Of a stretch of DNA of 19,144 nt, positions 14,189-19,144 are shown piece by piece. This DNA comes from UMGS1052 sp045580005 (lineage in GTDB: Bacteria; Bacillota; Clostridia; Oscillospirales; CAG-382), in NCBI GenBank assembly GCA_045580005.1, contig JAZNMZ010000027.1:1-19144 (forward strand). Direction: 5' to 3'. The translations under genes were made by a program, and so were the position numbers. The notes under the pieces were generated by a model. It did no database searches and had not been told where the DNA came from. It saw only the letters and a program-made list of their open reading frames with translations. Within the stretch, counting starts at the first letter, position 1. Every line of letters begins with the position of its first letter.

Positions 14189-14707
14189 CTATATCCCCTT
14201 TTCCTGTTCTGTGTTATTCTGAATATTAACTTCTGCAATAGATACACAGACAGCATTCGCTTCAAGGTCAGGCGTTCTGAAAATCAGCTGCATACCATTG
14301 TAAAGATCAAAGCCGTTAACACTGATTCTCCCATTGTTTTTCTGTGCTCTGGCAGACACTGTAACAGTTAGCCTGCTGCTGTTAGGAGAGATTACACTGT
14401 TGTCAACATACGCATCTGCGCGGCTATCGTACAAAAGCACATAGCTTTCAGAAAACTTGACATCCTTAACTGTTCCTATAGCAAGCGCTGTAAATTTGTC
14501 ATAAAGCGTATCTCCGGATTTTATATTGTCCGTAAGCTCATTGCTTATGTCATCTACCGTGAGAATGTATTCAATATCAGTCTTGTCACCGACAAAAACA
14601 CCGCCGTCATAAGATGCAACATAAAAAGATACCGCAACAGCAAGAGCAACGACCGCAAAAACGAGATAGTCGAGCACATTAAAGTTTAACCTGAATTTAA
14701 TTTTCAT
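14189..14707 (-). CDS. DUF4330-like single-pass membrane protein (first of two paralogues)
   Basis: A 172-residue protein: an N-terminal basic segment with an FNVLDYLVF start, one membrane anchor (about 13-32) and an extracytoplasmic beta-type domain. The N-terminal pattern (basic, N/D-x-L-D then hydrophobic) and the G-D, IGTVKDV and NG-x-x-LYNGMQ segments fit the DUF4330 style. The same features recur in the next gene, pointing to duplication. It has an excellent AGGAGG site before ATG 14707 and follows the polymerase-like gene by 11 bases. No enzyme motif is visible; a partner or length-control role for the polymerase would fit the context but is unproven. Confidence 0.75.
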   Translation of the reverse strand: MKIKFRLNFNVLDYLVFAVVALAVAVSFYVASYDGGVFVGDKTDIEYILTVDDISNELTDNIKSGDTLYDKFTALAIGTVKDVKFSESYVLLYDSRADAYVDNSVISPNSSRLTVTVSARAQKNNGRISVNGFDLYNGMQLIFRTPDLEANAVCVSIAEVNIQNNTEQEKGI

Positions 14708-14718
14708 TGTGCTTCCTC

Positions 14719-16593
14719 CTATATGTGGTGTTCGCTAACAGCCGCTTCGTCAGTGTTGTATCTTGCGACTGCTGCAGAAATTCCTACTATCACCCAGAAC
14801 ACTGTAAAAATACGATAGTCAAAGAATACATAATCAGAAAAGCCTCTGCAAAGAAGTGATAGCGTCGCGCTCAATGCAGAAATAACAGTGAGCTTTGACA
14901 CAAGAGAAATATTGGTTTCACTGACAACGCAGCTGAAAAGCATTCTGATAAAATAAAGGATCATTAACGCAAAAAACACAAGTGCTAGCACACCATACTG
15001 CACCAGAAGCTGCAAATACAGGTTCGAGCTTTGGCAAACTGCTTGTTCTCCGAAATGCATATACTCAGTCATTACATCAGAAAAAAGATTATGTCCCGAG
15101 CCAATACCCGAGAGAGTATAATCATCTGCAACATCAAAAGCGGCGTCATATATACTGAATCTATAATCACTAAGGCTCAGGCTGTTAAGATCAGCTCCTC
15201 CCGGCAGCAAAAAGAACACTGCTACGCAGACTGCAACAATACAAGCCGCAACAAGCAAGGGATGCTTTGTAACAGACGCAATATAAATAAAAATACATAC
15301 CGCAAAGCTGAGAACAAGCCCTTTTGAAGCAGTAAGAACAAGCAATACGCCGCAAAGTGCTGCAGCAAGAAGAGAAACAAACTTCTTGTTTCTGGCTCTT
15401 GACATGATAATCGCAGAAAAAGCAAAGGGAGCAAGTAAAAGAACAAACTCTCCTGCCTGGATATTATTATCGAAAATAGATGTCGGATTAATATTGAAGC
15501 TGAAACGCATTTGCCTTTCAATCTGCGCAATATGTCCGAGAGCATAGAGCTTTTCATACAGAAGCATAAGCGATGTTATCAAAATAGTAACTGTTATGGC
15601 AAAGTTAAATCTGCTTGTCATACGATCGTTTCTTGTCATATTGACAAACATAAAATAAAGCAGTATCATCGAAAACATTGAAAACGAATGCGAAAAAGAA
15701 GCCATACCGCCCAGCACTGCTACTCCGCCTGCAAGTACAATTACTGCAGCTATTGCAACAATAACATCAAAAAATCTAAGCTTAAAAACTCTCTTGCCTC
15801 TGAGCAGCTTATAAAGATATGCCGCAAAAACAGTAACAACAGCCCTCTGAAGCATACTCTGCGGCAGATACGGTAACATCAGTATTATTGCAACAAGTCC
15901 GTTTTCGGGAATTTTTAAAACAGACAACAAAGAGAACAGTATAATCAAAAATAACAATATGGACTCAATCGGAAATATGATGGTGGAAAGTCCAAGCAGA
16001 GTTCCAAAAAGAATAAGCACACCGTGCTGAGGATAAAACTCCGTACTGTTTTCAAGCTTTTCTTTTTCAAAGAAAAAGAGCTTCAAAAAAATAAGAGAAA
16101 GTATTTTGCTCTTTAAAACTAGCTTTGAAAATGTCATCTTAAAGGGCATTAACAAAAGCGAAAACAGCACAAGCATAAGCGCCGAGTACACACCCTGTGA
16201 CAAAAACGGAACCGATGTGTTTACAGTAGCCTCAATGCCTCTTACAAGCAAAGCATACATTCCAAAGTAGAACATAAGAACCGCATAGCTTCTTACACTG
16301 CAGGAAGAAATCCTGTCAGCAAGCTTTTCAATCCCGTTGCAAATCACGCTGTCCTCGCACGCTCTTGCAAAAGCGTTCTTAAAAAGTTTTATCGAAATGG
16401 AAGCTTTTTTTATGCGGAAAGCTCGGTAAAAAAGACTGTTTTCAAACTTCTTTTCGCTATTACCATAGGAGCACAGAAATTGATAAACTGCCGAGCCATG
16501 AACCATATCTCTGAAATAAGCAAGATGTGTTGAAACATCTCCTAAAAAAGAGCGTTTGCGGTTTGCTTTGCCTTCACGCAGTCCAAATCTCAT
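14719..16593 (-). CDS. O-antigen ligase/Wzy-like polysaccharide polymerase
   Basis: A 624-residue polytopic membrane protein. A hydrophilic N-terminal region of about 100 residues, basic and with a few aromatic clusters, is longer than in most relatives and probably cytosolic. It is followed by roughly a dozen hydrophobic segments. The Wzy_C/O-antigen-ligase core lies in the second half. It shows LTASKGLVLS (the usual T-x-S-R/K-G), a long extracytoplasmic loop with SIYDAAFDVADDYTLSGIGSGHNLF, and SSNLYLQLLVQYG, the counterpart of the usual HNLYLQ-x-x-x-x-G. Such proteins join lipid-linked sugar repeats or ligate glycans outside the membrane. ATG 16593 has a GGAAG site. It lies 20 bases after trmD, with no terminator between them, and leads into two DUF4330-like genes. 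The polymer is unknown. Confidence 0.87.
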   Translation of the reverse strand: MRFGLREGKANRKRSFLGDVSTHLAYFRDMVHGSAVYQFLCSYGNSEKKFENSLFYRAFRIKKASISIKLFKNAFARACEDSVICNGIEKLADRISSCSVRSYAVLMFYFGMYALLVRGIEATVNTSVPFLSQGVYSALMLVLFSLLLMPFKMTFSKLVLKSKILSLIFLKLFFFEKEKLENSTEFYPQHGVLILFGTLLGLSTIIFPIESILLFLIILFSLLSVLKIPENGLVAIILMLPYLPQSMLQRAVVTVFAAYLYKLLRGKRVFKLRFFDVIVAIAAVIVLAGGVAVLGGMASFSHSFSMFSMILLYFMFVNMTRNDRMTSRFNFAITVTILITSLMLLYEKLYALGHIAQIERQMRFSFNINPTSIFDNNIQAGEFVLLLAPFAFSAIIMSRARNKKFVSLLAAALCGVLLVLTASKGLVLSFAVCIFIYIASVTKHPLLVAACIVAVCVAVFFLLPGGADLNSLSLSDYRFSIYDAAFDVADDYTLSGIGSGHNLFSDVMTEYMHFGEQAVCQSSNLYLQLLVQYGVLALVFFALMILYFIRMLFSCVVSETNISLVSKLTVISALSATLSLLCRGFSDYVFFDYRIFTVFWVIVGISAAVARYNTDEAAVSEHHI

Positions 16594-16613
16594 CCTGTCA
16601 CTTCCTTTCGTTG

Positions 16614-17354
16614 TTATTTCTTTTTAGATTCGGCTCTAAGCAGCTCAATATATTCGAGCTCTTGTTTTGAAGCCTTATACTTTCTCAAAAGATCTCTGCG
16701 CACTCTGAAAGTCTTTTCAAGCGACTTTCTCTTGCGCCATGCCTGTATGTTGCTATGATGTCCGCTTAGCAAAATGTCGGGAACTTTCATGCCGCAATAC
16801 TCATACGGCTTTGTATACTGCGGATACTCAAGCAGCCCTGATTCGATGCTTTCGTCCTCATGGCACTCCTTATCAGGCAGTACATCGGGCACAAGTCTTG
16901 ACACAGCATCAACAAGCACCGCGGCAGGCAACTCTCCGCCTGTGAGTACATAATCACCGATGGAAATTTCCTCATCCACAACAGAGTCAATCACCCTCTG
17001 GTCAACTCCCTCATAATGTCCGCAGAGTATTACAATGCGCTTTTTTTTTGAAAGATTTATTACCTTTTTCTGATTGAGAGGCTTGCCTCCCGGTGACATA
17101 TATATGGTGTATGCATTCTTGTCGTCGCCAACAACAGCTTTATGACAGTCAAGAATAGGCTGTGGGGTCATAACCATACCCCACCCACCACCGTAAGGAG
17201 TATCGTCGGTACGCCTGTGCTTATCTGTAGAATAATCGCGGATATTGTGAAAATAGACTTCAACAAGTCCGTTCTTCTCAGCTCTGCCAATGATGCTCTC
17301 GGTAAGCGCAGGTCTTATCATATCGGGAAAAACTGATAATATATCAAATCTCAT
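16614..17354 (-). CDS. trmD: tRNA (guanine-37-N1)-methyltransferase TrmD
   Basis: A 246-residue SPOUT-class enzyme that methylates G37 next to the anticodon and so prevents frameshifting; it is essential in most bacteria. The trefoil-knot motifs are complete: YMSPGG (85-90), LCGHYEGVDQRV (110-121) and SIGDYVLTGGELPA (131-144). The linker and C-terminal helical domain end normally (WRKRKSLEKTFRVRRDLL). The start is ATG 17354; the longer frame runs into rimM. It begins one base after the rimM stop, with a GGAAG site. A run of nine A residues (17041-17049 on the minus strand) encodes KKK at 103-105. The usual next gene, rplS, is replaced by a polysaccharide polymerase-like gene. Confidence 0.97.
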   Translation of the reverse strand: MRFDILSVFPDMIRPALTESIIGRAEKNGLVEVYFHNIRDYSTDKHRRTDDTPYGGGWGMVMTPQPILDCHKAVVGDDKNAYTIYMSPGGKPLNQKKVINLSKKKRIVILCGHYEGVDQRVIDSVVDEEISIGDYVLTGGELPAAVLVDAVSRLVPDVLPDKECHEDESIESGLLEYPQYTKPYEYCGMKVPDILLSGHHSNIQAWRKRKSLEKTFRVRRDLLRKYKASKQELEYIELLRAESKKK

Positions 17355-17355
17355 A

Positions 17356-17871
17356 TTATACTTCTTCCGCCTCATCAAACATACCCGGTATAGGTCTTAC
17401 AAAAATGCCTTTATCAAGGTCGATATTAATTACAATCTCGGGCACTGCAGGAATAAGGTATTCTCTGCCATCTTTTATAATGCTGTATATATCACTGGCA
17501 CCGCGATTGAAAACATCTTCAAGCACGCCATACTCTCTGGCTGTATCCGCGTCATAAACGCTAAGGCCGATTATATCGACAATGAAATGTCTACCATCAT
17601 CAATACTTATATTATCCCTATGGGCAAAAAGAATTTTACCGCGGAGTTTATCTGCTTTCTCCGCAGAGTCTATACCGTCAAGTAAGAAATAGCCAAACTT
17701 CTTATACTGCTTAGCCGACAGAACCCTTATTGCGTGCTCACCTGTATCATCAAGATACACCATGTCAATGTCACAAAGAGTATCAAGGTCATCACAGTAG
17801 TTTTCTATTTTAAGCTCACCCTTAAGACCGCGCTTGTTAATAATTTTACCGATTTCAAGAAAATCCTTCAT
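17356..17871 (-). CDS. rimM: 16S rRNA processing protein RimM
   Basis: A 171-residue ribosome maturation factor that binds ribosomal protein S19 and helps assemble the 30S head. The N-terminal RimM beta-barrel begins with EIGKIINKRGLKGELKI, including the expected G-L-K-G-E motif. A PRC-barrel C-terminal domain follows (IIGLSVYDADTAREYGVLEDVFNRGASDIY, then an EYLIPAVPEIV block). The length is typical. ATG 17871 has AGGGGAC. It is the first gene after a strong terminator and a clear promoter, so it starts a new operon, unlike the common arrangement in which it is cotranscribed from rpsP. It is followed at once by trmD. Confidence 0.95.
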   Translation of the reverse strand: MKDFLEIGKIINKRGLKGELKIENYCDDLDTLCDIDMVYLDDTGEHAIRVLSAKQYKKFGYFLLDGIDSAEKADKLRGKILFAHRDNISIDDGRHFIVDIIGLSVYDADTAREYGVLEDVFNRGASDIYSIIKDGREYLIPAVPEIVINIDLDKGIFVRPIPGMFDEAEEV

Positions 17872-17910
17872 ATCAAGTCCCCTATTTTCTTACTATAAAT
17901 TATATTATAT

Positions 17911-17939
17911 ATCATATTACATAGTAAAATAAGTAACAA
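17911..17939 (-). promoter_or_regulatory. Promoter of the rimM-trmD-polysaccharide operon
   Basis: On the minus strand, TTGTTA (17934-17939) and TATGAT (17911-17916) are separated by 17 bases. TATAAT-like boxes also lie a few bases downstream in the same AT-rich stretch, so the exact start is uncertain. The site falls in the 90-base gap after the khpA terminator and about 40 bases before the rimM start. Confidence 0.75.
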
Positions 17940-17960
17940 ATTGTTAATTTTTGCATCTCT

Positions 17961-17998
17961 AAAAAGAAAAAAGGAATATATCACAACGATATATTCCT
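17961..17998 (-). terminator. Intrinsic terminator of ffh-rpsP-khpA
   Basis: A perfect 11-base-pair stem, AGGAATATATC (17972-17982) against 17988-17998, with a five-base loop. On the minus strand it is followed by a TTTTTCTTTTT-type tail (17961-17971). It sits 14 bases after the khpA stop and separates khpA from rimM. Confidence 0.93.
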
Positions 17999-18012
17999 CT
18001 GACATATCTCCG

Positions 18013-18255
18013 TCATTTTTCTTCGTCGGACACGATGTCAACAACTACATGTTTGTTATCGCGGTTTGCAGTTGCTTTTACGACAGTTCTGATTGCCTTA
18101 GCAATTCTTCCCTGCTTGCCGATTACCTTGCCCATATCACTTGCTGCAACGCAAAGCTCGAGGAAAACTGTGTTTCCCTCATTGTTTTCGGTAACAACAA
18201 CAGACTCAGGGTTTTCGACAATAGCTCTTGCAATATCGGTCAAAACCTGTTTCAT
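18013..18255 (-). CDS. khpA: KH-domain RNA-binding protein KhpA
   Basis: An 80-residue single KH domain (YlqC family). In Gram-positive bacteria it pairs with KhpB/EloR and binds many RNAs, affecting cell elongation and division. The GxxG loop that contacts RNA is GKQG at 46-49, within MGKVIGKQGRIAKAIRTVV, followed by a VVVDIV strand. An AGGAGGAAA site precedes ATG 18255. It lies 24 bases after rpsP and before a strong terminator; the gene order ffh-rpsP-khpA is the usual one. Its small size matches the family. Confidence 0.95.
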   Translation of the reverse strand: MKQVLTDIARAIVENPESVVVTENNEGNTVFLELCVAASDMGKVIGKQGRIAKAIRTVVKATANRDNKHVVVDIVSDEEK

Positions 18256-18279
18256 TATGTTTCCTCCTAATTAAGGAAA

Positions 18280-18522
18280 TTAAAGAATACCGTTCTTCTT
18301 GAGAAGGCTCTTTACTGTGTCAGTAGGCTGCGCGCCGTTCTTGATCCACTGCTTTGCCTTGTCTGCGTCGATCTTAACATCAGCGGGCTCAACCAAGGGG
18401 TTGTAGTAGCCGATTTCTTCGATAAAACGACCGTCACGAGGATAGCGTGAGTCTGCTACAACTACTCTGTAAAAGGGCGCCTTCTTAGCACCGATTCTTC
18501 TAAGTCTGATTTTTACTGCCAT
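18280..18522 (-). CDS. rpsP: 30S ribosomal protein S16
   Basis: An 80-residue ribosomal protein that binds 16S rRNA and is needed early in 30S assembly. The whole protein shows the family pattern: MAVKIRLRRIGAKKAPFYRVV, then ADSRYPRDGRFIEEIGYYNP, and a C-terminal segment with D-K-A-x-x-W-I-x-x-GAQPTDTVK. The GGAGG site precedes ATG 18522. It lies between ffh and khpA on the same strand, as in most Firmicutes. Confidence 0.98.
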   Translation of the reverse strand: MAVKIRLRRIGAKKAPFYRVVVADSRYPRDGRFIEEIGYYNPLVEPADVKIDADKAKQWIKNGAQPTDTVKSLLKKNGIL

Positions 18523-18576
18523 TTTTCTTTCCTCCGTATTTAAAAATTTATATCAGCGCAAAGCGCTTTATATACA

Positions 18577-19144
18577 CTATTTTTTCTTCTTTTTCTTTTT
18601 TGCAAGACTTTTTGAAAGTCGTCTGCCCATCATTTTTCCGCCGAAAGAACCGCCAAAGGGATTTGCTCCGCCTGCGACCTGCTTCATAAGCTTGTTTGTC
18701 GCGTCATACTGCTTCAAAAGTCTGTTGACATCCTCTACAGCCATACCGCAGCCGTTTGCAATTCTCTTCTTTCTTGAGGCGTTTATCTGCTCTGGATTCT
18801 CTCTTTCAAAGCGAGTCATCGACAAAATGATTGCTTCCATACGGTCAATAGCTTTCTCGTCTACATTGACATCCTTGAGTGCCGCAGAGTTAACTCCCGG
18901 AATCATACCCATAAGCTGCTCCATAGAACCCATACTTCGTATAGATTCAAACTGATCAAGATAATCGGTGAGAGTGAATTTCTGCTCACGGAGTTTGCGT
19001 TCGAGCTCTTTTGCTTTTTTCTCGTCGTAGTTCTGCTCTGCCTTTTCGATGAGAGACAGAACATCTCCCATGCCGAGAATTCTTGAAGCCATTCTGTCGG
19101 GATGGAAAGGCTCAAGCGTGTCGAGCTTCTCGCCCATACCGATG
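18577..19144 (-). CDS. ffh: Signal recognition particle protein Ffh, C-terminal part (partial)
   Basis: The frame is open to the right edge of the window; the visible 189 or so residues are the end of the NG domain and the M domain. The part starts with IGMGEKLDTLEPFHPDRMASRILGMGD, the closing segment of the GTPase domain. It continues with the methionine-rich M domain, which binds signal sequences and 4.5S RNA (MGSMEQLMGMIPG, NGCGMAVEDVNRLLKQY, then GGKMMGRRLSK). It ends in a lysine tail of seven residues. The G motifs lie outside the window. Ffh targets ribosomes making membrane proteins to FtsY. It is the first visible gene of ffh-rpsP-khpA, 54 bases before rpsP. Confidence 0.97.
   Translation of the reverse strand, partial: IGMGEKLDTLEPFHPDRMASRILGMGDVLSLIEKAEQNYDEKKAKELERKLREQKFTLTDYLDQFESIRSMGSMEQLMGMIPGVNSAALKDVNVDEKAIDRMEAIILSMTRFERENPEQINASRKKRIANGCGMAVEDVNRLLKQYDATNKLMKQVAGGANPFGGSFGGKMMGRRLSKSLAKKKKKKK

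Noticed and set aside
18577..18612. A-AAA-AAG slippery heptamer in the lysine tail of ffh, with an AGCGC hairpin at 18555-18567 downstream, as a programmed -1 frameshift
   Set aside because: The hairpin has only five base pairs and lies more than 20 bases past the heptamer, outside the usual window; frameshifting would add only about a dozen residues. Lysine tails explain the A-rich run.

Overview
The window looks like core chromosome of a low-GC, Gram-positive Clostridia, most likely of the Ruminococcaceae/Oscillospiraceae type. Four things suggest this: strong AGGAGG-type ribosome sites with occasional TTG starts, a rhodanese-less ThiI, a TagO-type lipid-carrier sugar transferase with single-membrane-pass surface proteins, and DUF4330-like proteins beside an O-antigen-ligase-like polymerase. 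This placement comes from gene content and style, not from a database search. Coding density is very high. No intergenic gap reaches 300 bases; the longest are about 90 to 140 bases and hold promoters and terminators. I saw no tRNA or rRNA gene, CRISPR array, insertion sequence, prophage gene or large repeat.

Layout. (1) 1-2202, plus strand: the 3' end of trpS, a TagO/WecA-like phosphoglycosyltransferase and a single-pass surface protein of unknown function. (2) 2199-3235, minus strand: three small uncharacterised genes in a tight operon, converging on region 1 with overlapping stop codons. (3) 3324-7189, plus strand: a five-gene operon with a YfcE-like phosphodiesterase, a small membrane protein, thiI, pncC and a class I methyltransferase. 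It is closed by a perfect hairpin that also serves the convergent gene. (4) 7228-7914, minus: a cytosolic-looking, cysteine-rich protein with two DUF11-type repeats. (5) 8040-10170, minus: pgk-tpiA glycolytic operon with a clear promoter, an intercistronic hairpin and a terminator. (6) 10299-13230, minus: uvrC-rsmD-coaD (DNA repair, 16S rRNA methylation, CoA synthesis). (7) 13322-13585, minus: stand-alone HPr with its own promoter and terminator. (8) 13700-17871, minus: rimM-trmD followed without a gap by a polysaccharide polymerase-like membrane protein and two DUF4330-like paralogues, behind a clear promoter. (9) 18013-19144, minus: ffh (3' end)-rpsP-khpA, closed by a strong terminator.

How the genes work together. 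Regions 8 and 9 resemble the widespread ffh-rpsP-khpA-rimM-trmD-rplS translation cluster. Here it is cut in two by a terminator and promoter, rplS is not in its usual place, and envelope-polysaccharide genes follow trmD. Together with the TagO-like gene at the left end, this gives two separate envelope-glycopolymer loci in the window. Most of the rest is housekeeping. The least understood parts are the small-gene trio, the DUF11 protein, the DUF4330 pair and the methyltransferase at the end of the thiI operon. I saw no defence system or obviously new large machine; the findings are ranked accordingly.
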